64,000 nt of DNA from contig NZ_JACFXW010000002.1 in the NCBI RefSeq assembly GCF_014158035.1, positions 519,001 to 583,000 of the forward strand, written 5' to 3'. The DNA is from Rhizobium sp. G21. GTDB lineage: Bacteria > Pseudomonadota > Alphaproteobacteria > Rhizobiales > Rhizobiaceae. The notes under the pieces are model-generated. The model did not search any database and had not been told where the DNA came from. It saw only the letters and a program-made list of their open reading frames with translations. Shown here in pieces: positions 25,907-35,935 of the stretch. A program made the translations under genes and the position numbers. How positions within the stretch are numbered: position 1 is the stretch's first letter; each line of letters begins with the position of its first letter.

Positions 25907-28900
25907 TCAGGCGGGATGAGGTTCTGACGGCTGCGCATGATCTTCCTGCTCCTTTTGCGCCACGTCGGTTGCGTCCGGCCGCTTGATGCGGAACCAGACC
26001 ACGTAGAGCGCCGGCAGGAAAAGCAGCGTCAGCACCGTTCCGACGATGATGCCGCCCATCATCGCATAGGCCATCGGACCCCAGAAGATCTCCCGGGAGA
26101 TCGGGATCAGCGCGAGACTCGCGGCGGCCGCCGTCAGCATGATCGGCCGCATGCGATGTTCGGTCGCCTCGATGACGGCGTTCCACGGGGCGAGCCCCTC
26201 GTGAATGAGCGTCTCGATCTGGACGACCAGGATGACGGAGTTGCGGATCAGGATGCCGATCAGCGCCAGCACGCCGAGGATCGCCACGAAGCCGAGCGGC
26301 GCGCCGCTGGGCAGGAGCGCGGCCACCACGCCGATCAGGCCGAGCGGCGCGACGATGACCACCAGGAACAGACGCTGGAAGCTCTGCAACTGGAACATCA
26401 GGATCGTCGCCATCGCCAGCAGCATCATCGGCACCACGGCGGCGATCGGCGCCTGGCTCTTGGCGCTGCTTTCCACCGAGCCGCCCACTTCGACCTTGTA
26501 GCCGACCGGCAGTTTGCCGGCATAGGCCCTGATCTGCGGTTCGAGCTTCTGGTCGATCGTGGCCGGCTGGGTGCTGTCCTTGATCGCCACCTTGACGGTG
26601 ATCGTCGGCATGCGGTCGCGACGCCAGATGATCGGCTGCTCCATCTTGTAGCGGAAATTGGCGATGGAGGCGAGGGGCACCGACTGGCCGTTGCCGCCCG
26701 ACAGCTGCAGGTTTCTCAGCATCTCCACCGACTGTCGCTCATCCTTCACCGCGCGTCCGACGACATCGATGAGATAGATGCTGTCGCGGATCTGGGTGAT
26801 CGTCGAGCCGCCCGTCATGTTGTTGAGCGCAGTCGCGATGTCGGAGGAGGTCACGCCGAGTTGGCGGGCCTTGTCCTGCAGGATTTCGACCTTGACGGTG
26901 CGGGCGGGCTCCATCCAGTCATAGACCACGCGGCCGAGACGGGGATCGGCGCCAAGGACCGAGCCGATGTCGCGGGCATAGATGCGAACTTTTTCGGGAT
27001 CGGGCCCCGACACGCGATATTGGATCGGCCGGCCGACCGGGGGCCCCAAATCGAGGAGCTTGACGAAGACGTCCGAGCCCGGAAATTCCTTTTCCGCCGC
27101 CGCGCTCAGCTGGGCCCTCAGGCGATCGCGGGCTTCGATGTCTTTCGCGACGATGATCATTTCGCCGAAATTCGGCGTGTTCGGCTGCACGTCGAAGGAC
27201 AGGATGAAGCGCTTGGCGCCCTGACCGACATAGGACGTCCAGTGATCGATGTCGGGATTGCCGGCAAGGTGCTCCTGCTCGAAACTGTCCATTTCGGCCT
27301 TGGTCTGCGCCAGCGTGTAATTCTGCCGCGCGGTCCAGTCGACCACCAGTTCCGGTCGATCGGATGACGGAAAGAACTGTTGCTGCACAAAGCCCATGCC
27401 ATAAATCGACACGCCGAAGGCGATCAGGGTCAGGGCGATGGTGATCTTCGGCCAGCTGACGCAGACGTTCAGAAGGCTGGAGAAGCTGCGAGCGACGCGC
27501 CCCTTCTCCTCGTGATGCTTCTTCATCGTTTTCGGCAACATGACGACCCCGAGCAGGGGCGTGAAGAGCACCGCCACGACCCAGGATACGATCAGGGAAA
27601 CGGCGATGACCACGAACAGGGTGAAGGTGAATTCACCGGCAGCGCTGTTGTTCAGTCCCACCGGAATGAAGCTCGCGACCGTCACCAGCGTTCCGGTCAG
27701 CATCGGGAAAGCGGTCGATGTGTAGACGGCCGTCGCCGCTTTCTGCAACGATTCGCCTTCTTCGAGCTTCGACACCATCATCTCGATGGCGATCATGGCG
27801 TCGTCGACCAGCAGGCCGAGCGCGATGATCAGCGCGCCGAGCGAAATGCGCTGCAAGGAAATACCGGCATATTCCATGAACACGAAGGTGATGGCGAGAA
27901 CGAGCGGAATCGACACCGCCACGACCAGACCGGCGCGCATGCCGAGACTGAGGAAGCTGACGATCAACACGATGGCGATGGCTTCGAACAGCGCCTTGGT
28001 GAAGCCGCCGACCGCTTCTTCCACGACCTCCGCCTGTGCGGCGACATGATGGACGCCGACGCCGACCGGCAGATCCGCGATGACGCGCTCCATCGTCTTG
28101 TTCAGCGCTTCGCCGAATTCCAGGAGATTGGCGCCGGCTTTCATGCCGATCGCGAGCCCGATCGCCGGCTGGCCGTTGACGCGAAACAGCGGATCCTGCG
28201 GGTCGGAATAGCCGCGGGTGATCGTCGCCACGTCGCTCAGCCGGAAAAAGCGGTCATTGACGCGGAGATTGATGTTGCGGAGACTGTCTTCCGAGGCGAA
28301 GCCGCCTGACACGCGCAGATTGATCTGCTCGGTGGTGGTGCGCAGCGTGCCCGTGGCCACGACGGCGTTCTGGTTCTGCAACGTCGTCAGGATTTGTTCC
28401 TGGGTGACGCCGAGCGCCGCCATCTGCCGGGTGGAGAATTCGAGATAGACGACTTCGTCCTGTGCGCCGATCAGTTCGACCTTGCCGACATTGGGAACAG
28501 AAAGGATCTCTGTGCGAGCGGCTTCGAGATAATCGCGCAATTGTCTCTGAGTGAGGCCGTCCGACGTGAATGCATAGATATTGCCGAACACATCGCCGAA
28601 GCTGTCGACGAAGGTCGGCCCCTGCACGCCCGAAGGAAGCTGTGGCGCGATATCGGCGATCATATTGCGGACTTTGACCCAGGTCGGCTTGACGTCCGAC
28701 GCTTTGGTCGTGTCCAGGAGGTTCACATAGATCGTCGCCTGACCGGGCGCGTTCACACTCTTGGTGTAGTCGAGATTATCCAGTTCCTGCAGCTTCTTTT
28801 CGATCCGGTCGGTGACCTGGCTGGTCATTTCCTCGATCGATGCGCCGGGCCAGCTGGCCTGAATCAGCATGGTCTTGATGCTGAAATCGGGATCTTCCTC

Positions 28901-29014
28901 GCGGCCGAGATTGATGTAGGACAGCACGCCTGCGACGGCGGCCAGGATCATGAAGTACCAGACCAGCGACTTGTGCGCGAGCGCCCATTCGGACAGGTTG
29001 AATTTCTGGGTCAT
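25907..29014 (-). CDS. RND-family efflux transporter, inner-membrane pump subunit
   Basis: 1035-residue AcrB/MexF-superfamily permease, full length for the family. It has one N-terminal helix (SLVWYFMILAAVAGVLSYINLG), a large periplasmic loop, a helix block including ISLGALIIALGLLVDDAMIAIEMM, then a second loop and helix block (GVLALIGILIRNSVILVVQIETL). The GLLVDDAMIAIE segment carries the acidic pair of the proton relay. Its ATG overlaps the adaptor stop by ATGA. No outer-membrane factor gene is present, so a TolC-type protein elsewhere is presumably recruited. Confidence 0.93.
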   Translation of the reverse strand: MTQKFNLSEWALAHKSLVWYFMILAAVAGVLSYINLGREEDPDFSIKTMLIQASWPGASIEEMTSQVTDRIEKKLQELDNLDYTKSVNAPGQATIYVNLLDTTKASDVKPTWVKVRNMIADIAPQLPSGVQGPTFVDSFGDVFGNIYAFTSDGLTQRQLRDYLEAARTEILSVPNVGKVELIGAQDEVVYLEFSTRQMAALGVTQEQILTTLQNQNAVVATGTLRTTTEQINLRVSGGFASEDSLRNINLRVNDRFFRLSDVATITRGYSDPQDPLFRVNGQPAIGLAIGMKAGANLLEFGEALNKTMERVIADLPVGVGVHHVAAQAEVVEEAVGGFTKALFEAIAIVLIVSFLSLGMRAGLVVAVSIPLVLAITFVFMEYAGISLQRISLGALIIALGLLVDDAMIAIEMMVSKLEEGESLQKAATAVYTSTAFPMLTGTLVTVASFIPVGLNNSAAGEFTFTLFVVIAVSLIVSWVVAVLFTPLLGVVMLPKTMKKHHEEKGRVARSFSSLLNVCVSWPKITIALTLIAFGVSIYGMGFVQQQFFPSSDRPELVVDWTARQNYTLAQTKAEMDSFEQEHLAGNPDIDHWTSYVGQGAKRFILSFDVQPNTPNFGEMIIVAKDIEARDRLRAQLSAAAEKEFPGSDVFVKLLDLGPPVGRPIQYRVSGPDPEKVRIYARDIGSVLGADPRLGRVVYDWMEPARTVKVEILQDKARQLGVTSSDIATALNNMTGGSTITQIRDSIYLIDVVGRAVKDERQSVEMLRNLQLSGGNGQSVPLASIANFRYKMEQPIIWRRDRMPTITVKVAIKDSTQPATIDQKLEPQIRAYAGKLPVGYKVEVGGSVESSAKSQAPIAAVVPMMLLAMATILMFQLQSFQRLFLVVIVAPLGLIGVVAALLPSGAPLGFVAILGVLALIGILIRNSVILVVQIETLIHEGLAPWNAVIEATEHRMRPIMLTAAAASLALIPISREIFWGPMAYAMMGGIIVGTVLTLLFLPALYVVWFRIKRPDATDVAQKEQEDHAQPSEPHPA

Positions 29015-30086
29015 CAGGGCGCCTCACCGGCAATGCGGACTGTTTGATCGTTGGAAAGCGAGTTGACCCCGGCTGTGACGACGCGCTCGCCGCTCTTGAG
29101 GCCGGACAGGATGTAGACGCCGCCATTGGCGGTCGTCTCGCTCGTCACGGTTCGTGTTGAAACTTTCTTGGTGGCGGGTCGACGATCCAGACGAACTGGC
29201 TGCCGTCCTTGCCGCCGACGGCGCTTTGCGGCAACCAGATCTGGTCGCGCACAGGCTGGTCAGGGGCAGCGGTCACGGTGCTTCCGAGACGAAGGGTGGA
29301 CGGCGGGGAGTCGAGGGCGATCTTGGTCCGGAGCGACCGCGTGGCCGCATCGGCCTGTGGCGCCGTCTCTCGCACCTTGCCCTTCACCGTGATGGCGGGA
29401 TTGGCTTGCAGCGTGACGACGAAAGGCGTGCCGATCGCCGTCAGCGCATCGTAGCTGTCGGAAATGTCGACCACGGCGTCGCGGGCGCCGAGGCCCGCAA
29501 TGGTGAGGACGGTCTGGCCGGCAGACACGACCTGCCCGACTTCACCGGACACGGCTGAGACGACGCCGTCGGTTTCAGAAGTGAGTTCGGCATAACTCAA
29601 CTGCTCCTGCGCCTTGGTGAGATCGGCCTGCAGCTGTTGCACCGAGGCTTCGGCGGCTTCGCGCGACTGCACGGATTCTTCGGCGCTTTCCTTCGTCGTA
29701 GCATTGGTTGCGAGCAACTTCTTCTGCCGCTCCTCCGTCACCTTGGCCAAATCCAGCTTTGCGGTGGCGGAAGCTAAATCCGCTCTCGCCTTGTCGACCG
29801 CGAGACGAAGGCTGGAATCGTCCAGGGTCGCCAGGACCTGGCCTTTTCGAACGAGATCGCCGACATTGACGTTGCGCGCGGTGATGCGTCCGAGAACCCG
29901 GAAGCCGAGATCGGCGCTGAAAGCCGCTTCGACTGCGCCAGTGAATCCGATCGCATCGGCGTGGCTGGCGGAGGCGACCGTGGTGAGAACGGGACGAACA
30001 GGCGCTTCGGCGGCTCCGGGCGCTTCGTTGCAGGCCGCAAGCGCTGCAGCCATCAGCATCAGCGGAGGAAATAAGATGAGCTTCAT
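29014..30086 (-). CDS. RND periplasmic adaptor (membrane fusion lipoprotein) 2, frameshifted
   Basis: About 357 residues after restoring one base in the GGG run at 29176-29178. Otherwise the protein ends prematurely 56 residues short, with the lost part (ending SNDQTVRIAGEAP) in the next frame. A lipoprotein signal MKLILFPPLMLMAAALAAC has lipobox LAAC. The barrel-sandwich/lipoyl segment (GRITARNVNVGDLVRKGQVLATLDD) and the coiled-coil hairpin (RQKKLLATNATTKESAEESVQ) are typical of HlyD/AcrA adaptors. It is coupled to the pump gene downstream and to adaptor 1 upstream (4-nt overlap). Confidence 0.85.
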
Positions 30087-31209
30087 TGGACAGCCTCGTC
30101 GGTGAAGGCGACTTTCTCTTCGTTGCGCAGGAACTGGCCGCCATCCACCACGAAGATATCGCCCGGCGTCAGCCCATCGGCCAGCACCACCGTGGCGGAA
30201 TCATAACGCAGCACCGTGACCGGCTTCAGCTGCGTCTGCATGGAGGCTGGATCGACCACCCACACGGCGGGCCGGCCGTCGAGCGAATAGAGCGACTGCC
30301 AGGGGATCTTCACGCGCTCGCTGCTGCCGTAGCGGACATGCGCCACCACCGCCGAGCCGAGCGTCATTTCCGGCGGAGGATTTTCGATGGTGAGCTTGAC
30401 GCGGACGGTTCCGAGCGTCGTGTCGAGCGCGGGACTGATCTCCCGGATCTTCGCTTTGGCGCGGATCGCCGGGCGCGACAGCAGGGACACTTCGATCGTC
30501 GGCGGCGTATCGCGGGCGCTCAGCACATTTTCCTGAACGTTGAAGACCGCATCCAGTTCGCCGTCATGCGCGAGCGTGAAGGCGGTGGAGGAGGGCTGAA
30601 CCACCTGGCCCGTTTCGATGGTGCGGGCGGTGATGGCGCCGTCGGCGTCGGCGCGCAGGACCGTCTGGACCAGCGCGTCTTCAGCCGTCGCCAGTGAGGC
30701 TTTCGCCGCCACCAGATCGTTCTGCGCCGACTGGAATTCCTGGACCGCGCTGTCGAGCTGCTGGCGCGACAAGGCGCCGGTCGCGGCCAGCGCTTCGCGG
30801 CGCTTCAGCACCGACTGGGCGATACGGAGGCTGGCTTCCTGGGACTCGACCGAGGCGCGGGCGGAGGCGACGTCGGCGCGCTGCTCGGTGTCGTCGAGCG
30901 TCGCGAGGATCTGTCCGGTCTTGACGCGATCGCCCACGCCGACATAGCGCGCGTTCACACGCCCGCTCACCTTGAATGAGAGTTCGCTTTCGATCCTCGG
31001 CTTGATCTCCCCGTCCCGGAGCCTTCTTCGACATCCCGCGTCAAGGCCGCTGTCTGCACGGCGACCTGCGAAATCGTCGGCGCGGCGGCTTTCTTGTCCG
31101 AGTCGCAGCCTGGCAGCGAGAGCATGAGGATGCCGAGAAGAAGCGGGAGCAAAAGGACGCGATTTCCGAAAATTCTCCAGTCATCTGGCCGAGCGGCGCG
31201 TTCCAGCAT
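30083..31209 (-). CDS. RND periplasmic adaptor (membrane fusion lipoprotein) 1, frameshifted
   Basis: About 375 residues after restoring one base in the CCCC run (plus strand) at 31009-31012. The signal and the first ~65 residues are in one frame and the rest (MSGRVNARYVGVGDRVKTG onward) in another. The N-terminus contains VLLLPLLLGILMLSLPGC with lipobox LPGC. The start at 31209 (MLERAARPDDW) has a GGGAAAAG Shine-Dalgarno; an upstream ATG at 31245 does not. It is one of two tandem adaptors, an arrangement seen in some proteobacterial RND operons where the adaptors form heteromers. Confidence 0.82.
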
Positions 31210-31238
31210 GTTCTTTTCCCATGGAATAGGTCGAAATT

Positions 31239-31258
31239 TATTCATCGACTGTTGAATA
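31239..31258. promoter_or_regulatory. Inverted repeat TATTCA-N8-TGAATA, candidate TetR operator
   Basis: 6-bp perfect arms 31239-31244 and 31253-31258, in the divergent region between adaptor 1 and tetR. It resembles AcrR-type operators in layout and could control both directions. Confidence 0.55.
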
Positions 31259-31306
31259 TATGCCGAGGAAGCGCTATTTTTGTCAAGTCTCTAGGAGGAG
31301 CTAAAT

Positions 31307-31951
31307 TTGATCGATGACATAAAGGGGCAAGAGCGGGGTCGCGGCCGTCCGCGTCGCGGCGAGGGCCATGATCGTGACGCCCTGCTGGCGGTTGCGCTCG
31401 CCTGTTTTGCGGAAAACGGTTTCAAGAACACCTCGCTCAGGATGATCGCGACGCGTGCGGGTGTCGATGTGGCGCTGATCTCCTATCACTACGGCTCGAA
31501 GCTCGGACTATGGACCGAGGTGATTACGAGCGTCGGCGACGATTCCCTGGCTCGGCTCAAGGGCTTCGTGGTCGAATGCGAAGAACTGGAGGACAGCCAA
31601 AGACTTTCCCGGATGACCGCGAAGATCGTCGACATGATCAGCGAGCGTCCCCAATTCGCCCAACTGCTGGTCGGCGAGATCATCGCAGCGGAGGATGACG
31701 CGCGGAGCGACATCATCCAGACGCGCCTGGTCGAGCCGATGCTGAGCGTTCTCCTGCCATTCCTCCGGTCCATTCGAGGCGACGAAAAACCGCCCTTGGA
31801 CGAGGTGCTGATGGTGATCTCGTCTTTCGCCATGGCCGGGCTCGTCGTCTCGACCGGCCCGTTTCTCGCCCGCCTGACGCCTGTCGCCCGCAGCGACGCC
31901 GGCTTGCAATCGGCCGTCAGCACTTTGATGCAGAGGATACTGAAAGCTTGA
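31307..31951 (+). CDS. TetR/AcrR-family regulator of the RND pump
   Basis: 214 residues. The start is TTG at 31307, preceded by an excellent Shine-Dalgarno AGGAGGAG (31293-31300) at 6-nt spacing; the nearest ATG is out of frame. The HTH is TSLRMIATRAGVDVALISYHYGSKLGLW (about residues 43-70), and the C-terminal part is a CecR/TetR_C-like ligand domain. It is divergent from the pump operon, so it is the probable local repressor. Confidence 0.88.
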   Translation: MIDDIKGQERGRGRPRRGEGHDRDALLAVALACFAENGFKNTSLRMIATRAGVDVALISYHYGSKLGLWTEVITSVGDDSLARLKGFVVECEELEDSQRLSRMTAKIVDMISERPQFAQLLVGEIIAAEDDARSDIIQTRLVEPMLSVLLPFLRSIRGDEKPPLDEVLMVISSFAMAGLVVSTGPFLARLTPVARSDAGLQSAVSTLMQRILKA

Positions 31952-32164
31952 AGCCCGTCGGCGGCAGAAGGCTTCCAAACGCTGTTCACAGCTCATTTCG
32001 CTCGCCGTAAATGTCTGATTTCGCCGAATATTGTCGTGGCGAGACGAGCCTGTGCGCAGGCGGAGGCGCTGGGCCGAGCGGATCGATGTTGCAATTTTTC
32101 AGGGAGCAAATAGTCTGGCGCCGCGCCAGAGGGGAAACTGGCGGTGAAAAAGAAAGGTGCTGCA

Positions 32165-33766
32165 ATGAGCGTCCATCCCTACTTCAAGTCCTTCAACCGT
32201 GTTCTGCTCGGAGGCGCGCTGGCCATGTCGCTCGCGCTTCCGGCGCTCGCGGAAAGCGTGATCCGCCGCGGCAATGGCGGCGAGCCGCAATCGCTCGATC
32301 AGGCGCAGATTTCGATCGATATCGAAGGCTTCATCATTCGCGATTTGTCGGAAGGCCTCACGGTCTATGACGCCAAGGGCAAGGTCATTCCCGGCACGGC
32401 CGAAAGCTGGACCGTCTCCGAAGACGGCAAGGTCTACACCTTCAAGATCCGCGACGCGGCCAAGTGGTCCGACGGTTCTCCGGTGACCGCCGCCGACTTC
32501 GTCTATTCGATGACGCGCCTGCTCGACCCGGCCACCGCCGCCGGCTACGCCAACATTCTCTACCCGATCAAGAACGCAGAAGCGTTCAACCAGAAAAAGG
32601 CGAAAGCCGAGGATCTCGGTCTCAAAGCCGTCGGCGAAAAGTCGCTGGAAATCACGCTGGAGCGTCCGACGCCCTATTTCCTTCAGTTGATGACCCATTA
32701 CACCGCATTGCCGGTGAACAAGGCCAGCATCGACAAGGACGGCAAGGATTTCACCAAGCCGGGCAAGATGGTGACCAACGGCGCCTATATGCTGACGGAA
32801 TATGTCGCCAACGACCATGTCACCGCCGTCAAGAACCCCAATTACTGGGATGCGGCGAATGTGAAGATCGACAAGGTCATTTACAATCCGTCGGAAGACC
32901 AGGCCGCCACCGAGCGCATGTTCGAAAACGGCGAGCTCGACATCGTCTATAACTACCAGGCCGATCAGCGCGACTTCCTCAAGAAGAAGCTCGGCGATGA
33001 CCAGGTCTACGCCAGCCCGGCGCTGTCGACCTATTACTACGCCTTCGACACCCGTCACGAGCCCTTCAGCGATATGCGCGTGCGCAAGGCGCTGTCGATG
33101 GCGATCGACCGCGACTTCCTCGCCGAAAAGATTTTCGGCGGCGCGCAGCTGCCGGCCTACAATCTCGTGCCTCCGGGCATGGAAGGCTACACCGCGCCCA
33201 AGTTCGACATCGCCGACATGGACCAGCTCGATCGTGAAGACGCCGCCAAGGCCCTTCTGAAGGAAGCCGGCTACGGCGAAGGCGGCAAGCCGCTGAAGAT
33301 CGACATCCGCTACAACACCAACGAAAACCACAAGAAGGTCGCCATCGCGGTAGCCGACATGTGGAAAGCGATCGGCGCGACCGTCACCACGCAGAATCTC
33401 GACGTGAAGGCGCATTACGCCTATCTGCAGGAAGGCGGCGAGTTCGACGTCGCCCGCGCCGCCTGGGCGGCCGACTACGCCGACCCGGAAAACTTCCTCA
33501 ACCTGCTCGTCTCGACCAACAAGGCCTTCAACTACGGCCATTGGGTCAACGCCAAGTTCGACGAGCTGATGAAGGCGTCTTATGAGGAACGGGATCAGGC
33601 CAAGCGCATGAAGATCCTGGCGGACGCCGAAACCATCGCGCTGAACGAATATTCGATCACCCCGATGATGAACTACGCCAGCCTCTGGCTCGTCAGCCGC
33701 AAGGTGAAGGGATTTGAGGAAAACACCGTCAACGAGCACCTGACCAAATATCTCTCGATCGAGTGA
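32165..33766 (+). CDS. oppA: ABC importer periplasmic oligopeptide-binding protein (OppA-like, family 5)
   Basis: 533 residues from MSVHPYFKSFNRVLLGG; the Sec signal ends at PALAES. AAAGG lies 7 nt before this ATG, which I prefer to the GTG at 32144. Family 5 signatures include RRGNGGEPQSLDQAQI, TFKIRDAAKWSDGSPVTAADFVYSM and FDTRHEPFSDMRVRKALSMAIDRDF. Several regions resemble OppA/MppA. First gene of a five-function peptide importer whose permeases and fused ATPase follow. The separation of binding protein and permease by a hairpin matches the other importer in this window. Confidence 0.88.
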   Translation: MSVHPYFKSFNRVLLGGALAMSLALPALAESVIRRGNGGEPQSLDQAQISIDIEGFIIRDLSEGLTVYDAKGKVIPGTAESWTVSEDGKVYTFKIRDAAKWSDGSPVTAADFVYSMTRLLDPATAAGYANILYPIKNAEAFNQKKAKAEDLGLKAVGEKSLEITLERPTPYFLQLMTHYTALPVNKASIDKDGKDFTKPGKMVTNGAYMLTEYVANDHVTAVKNPNYWDAANVKIDKVIYNPSEDQAATERMFENGELDIVYNYQADQRDFLKKKLGDDQVYASPALSTYYYAFDTRHEPFSDMRVRKALSMAIDRDFLAEKIFGGAQLPAYNLVPPGMEGYTAPKFDIADMDQLDREDAAKALLKEAGYGEGGKPLKIDIRYNTNENHKKVAIAVADMWKAIGATVTTQNLDVKAHYAYLQEGGEFDVARAAWAADYADPENFLNLLVSTNKAFNYGHWVNAKFDELMKASYEERDQAKRMKILADAETIALNEYSITPMMNYASLWLVSRKVKGFEENTVNEHLTKYLSIE

Positions 33767-33821
33767 TCCCGACCGGGCTCGCGTACGCGGACCGTTTTCG
33801 GAACACGGGCGCGGCCCAGAC

Positions 33822-33844
33822 GCCGCCGTCTCAACGACGGCGGC
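33822..33844 (+). terminator. Intercistronic hairpin after oppA-like gene
   Basis: 9-bp perfect stem GCCGCCGTC / GACGGCGGC with 5-nt loop, followed by TTT. It lies between the binding-protein stop and the permease start, so it is probably a partial terminator or mRNA 3' protector. Confidence 0.6.
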
Positions 33845-33874
33845 TTTGGCCATTTCGTAATCGAGGAGGCGCCC

Positions 33875-34798
33875 ATGTTGCGTTTCGTGTCTTTGCGACT
33901 GCTGTCGGCGCTGCCGACGGTCTTCATCGTCGTGACCCTGTCTTTCTTCATGATCCGGATCGCGCCAGGCGGTCCCTTCAATCTCGAGCGGCCGCTGGAG
34001 CCGCAAGTGCTCGCCAATATCAAGGCGGTCTATCATCTCGACCAGCCGCTCTGGCTGCAATATGTCTATTATCTCGGCAATGTGCTGCGCGGGGATTTCG
34101 GACCGAGCTTCATCTATAAGGATTACACCGTCGCCGAACTCATCCTGCAGGCTCTGCCCTATTCGATGATTCTCGGCGCCTGGGCGCTGGCGATCGCCGT
34201 GTTCGGCGGCGTGCTCATGGGCGTGTATGCGGCGCTCCGCCAGAACAGCTGGCCGGATTACGCGCTGATGGCGTTCTCCGCACTCGGCAACACCGTGCCG
34301 AATTTCGTGATCGGGCCGATCCTGACGCTGATCTTCGCCGTGGGGCTGCAACTCGTGCCGACCGGAAGTTGGGGCGACGGCGGTTTCCGCAATCTCATTC
34401 TCCCCGTGATCGTGCTCGCTCTTCCGCAACTCGCGGTCTTCGCACGGCTGACCCGCGGTTCGATGATCGAGGCGCTGCGCGCCGATCACGTCCGCACCGC
34501 GCGCGCCTATGGCCTGCCGGCGTCAAGCGTCGTCGGACGCCACGCGCTCCGCGCCGGGTTGATGCCGGTCATCTCCTATCTCGGCCCTACGGCCGCTTCG
34601 GTGTTGACGGGATCGATCATCGTCGAGACGCTGTTCTCGCTGCCCGGCGTCGGGCGCTATTTCGTGCTCGGCGCGCTCAATCGCGACTACACGCTGGTGA
34701 TGGGCACCGTGGTGCTGATCTCTGTGTTCATCGTCGTTCTCAACCTGCTGGTGGATGTCATCTACGCGTTCATCGATCCGAGGGTGCGCTATGAGTGA
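33875..34798 (+). CDS. oppB: Opp-type ABC importer permease (OppB-like)
   Basis: 307 residues. The first helix MLRFVSLRLLSALPTVFIVV is followed by RIAPGGPFNLERPLEPQVLANI, the OppB hallmark. The EAA loop reads MIEALRADHVRTARAYGLP, and the C-terminus contains VETLFSLPGVGRYFVLGALNRDY. The end overlaps the next permease gene by 8 nt (ATGAGTGA). Confidence 0.9.
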   Translation: MLRFVSLRLLSALPTVFIVVTLSFFMIRIAPGGPFNLERPLEPQVLANIKAVYHLDQPLWLQYVYYLGNVLRGDFGPSFIYKDYTVAELILQALPYSMILGAWALAIAVFGGVLMGVYAALRQNSWPDYALMAFSALGNTVPNFVIGPILTLIFAVGLQLVPTGSWGDGGFRNLILPVIVLALPQLAVFARLTRGSMIEALRADHVRTARAYGLPASSVVGRHALRAGLMPVISYLGPTAASVLTGSIIVETLFSLPGVGRYFVLGALNRDYTLVMGTVVLISVFIVVLNLLVDVIYAFIDPRVRYE

Positions 34799-35933
34799 CA
34801 TGACCCACCCTGCAACGTCTGCCGTGGCAAGCCCCGAGACCGGCACGGGCCGCAGCCTGACGCGACTGGCGCTCGCTCGTCTCAGCCGCAACAAGGCTGC
34901 GGTCGCCAGCATTTTCGCGCTTGCGATGGTCGCGCTGATCTGCTTCCTGGGGCCGCTCTTCAATTCGCACGGCTATTCCGACATCTATCCGAGCTATGTC
35001 GCCGTTCCTCCGAGCCTCGAGCAATATCCGCACGAGGATACGATGGAGCCGGTGATGAAGGCGGCGGTCGAACGCGGCCGGGCCGAAATGGAGAGTTTCG
35101 AAGTCGACGGCTCGACCTACACGGCCCGTATCCGCGCGGAAAAGCCTCTCGATCCGCGCATCGTGCGTTATCTCGACCGGCCCGACGAGTTCGACGGCGC
35201 CGAAATCACCGAGACTTCGATCGATGGCTTGGCCGCCACCGTCACGGGTCGCGTGAACGGTCAGTATTTCTTGCTCGGCACGGATCGCAACGGCCGCGAC
35301 ATGCTAGCCCGCATCATGGTCGGCGGGCAGATCTCGCTGATGGTCGGCATCCTCGCCACGCTGGTGTCGCTGGTGATCGGCGTCGTCTATGGCGCGATTT
35401 CCGGCTATCTGGGCGGCCGGGTCGACAATGTGATGATGCGGCTGGTCGAAATCCTCTATTCGTTGCCGTTCATCTTCTTCGTCATCATGCTGGTGGTGTT
35501 TTTCGGCCGCCATATCGCGCTGATCTTCATCGCCATCGGCGCGATCAACTGGCTGGACATGGCGCGGATCGTGCGCGGACAGACACTCGCCATCAAACGC
35601 CGCGAATTCGTCGGCGCGGCGGTGGCGATGGGCTTGACGGACGGGCAGATCATCCGCCGGCACATCATCCCCAACACGATCGGCCCGGTGGTGGTGTTCG
35701 TCACGCTGCTCGTCCCGCAGGTCATCCTGCTCGAAAGCTTCCTGTCCTTCCTCGGACTGGGGGTTCAGGAGCCCTTGACCAGCTGGGGCGTGTTGATCGC
35801 CGAGGGCGCGAGCTCCATCGAGGCGGCCTCCTGGCTGCTGCTCTATCCCTCGCTGTTTTTCGTCGTGACGCTGGTGTCGTTGAACTTCATCGGCGACGGC
35901 TTGCGCGACGCATTCGATCCGAAGGACCGCTGA
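34791..35933 (+). CDS. oppC: Opp-type ABC importer permease with extended periplasmic loop (OppC-like)
   Basis: 380 residues, about 80 longer than a standard OppC. After the first helix (AVASIFALAMVALICFLGPLF) there is an insert of roughly 120 hydrophilic residues (YPHEDTMEPVMKAAVERGRAE through TVTGRVNGQYF). The canonical FLLGTDRNGRDMLARIMVGGQISL and five further helices follow. The EAA loop is VRGQTLAIKRREFVGAAVAMG. The start MSDMTHPATS overlaps the OppB stop; an ATG at 34755 lies inside oppB and is rejected. Confidence 0.88.
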   Translation: MSDMTHPATSAVASPETGTGRSLTRLALARLSRNKAAVASIFALAMVALICFLGPLFNSHGYSDIYPSYVAVPPSLEQYPHEDTMEPVMKAAVERGRAEMESFEVDGSTYTARIRAEKPLDPRIVRYLDRPDEFDGAEITETSIDGLAATVTGRVNGQYFLLGTDRNGRDMLARIMVGGQISLMVGILATLVSLVIGVVYGAISGYLGGRVDNVMMRLVEILYSLPFIFFVIMLVVFFGRHIALIFIAIGAINWLDMARIVRGQTLAIKRREFVGAAVAMGLTDGQIIRRHIIPNTIGPVVVFVTLLVPQVILLESFLSFLGLGVQEPLTSWGVLIAEGASSIEAASWLLLYPSLFFVVTLVSLNFIGDGLRDAFDPKDR

Positions 35934-35935
35934 TC

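Noticed and set aside
32099-34489. Open frame of 796 codons on the minus strand, opposite the oppA-oppB genes
   Set aside because: It is antisense to two clearly conserved plus-strand genes and spans their intergenic hairpin. Long antisense frames are expected from GC-rich codon bias, and its sequence (His/Arg/Glu-rich) has no recognisable domain.
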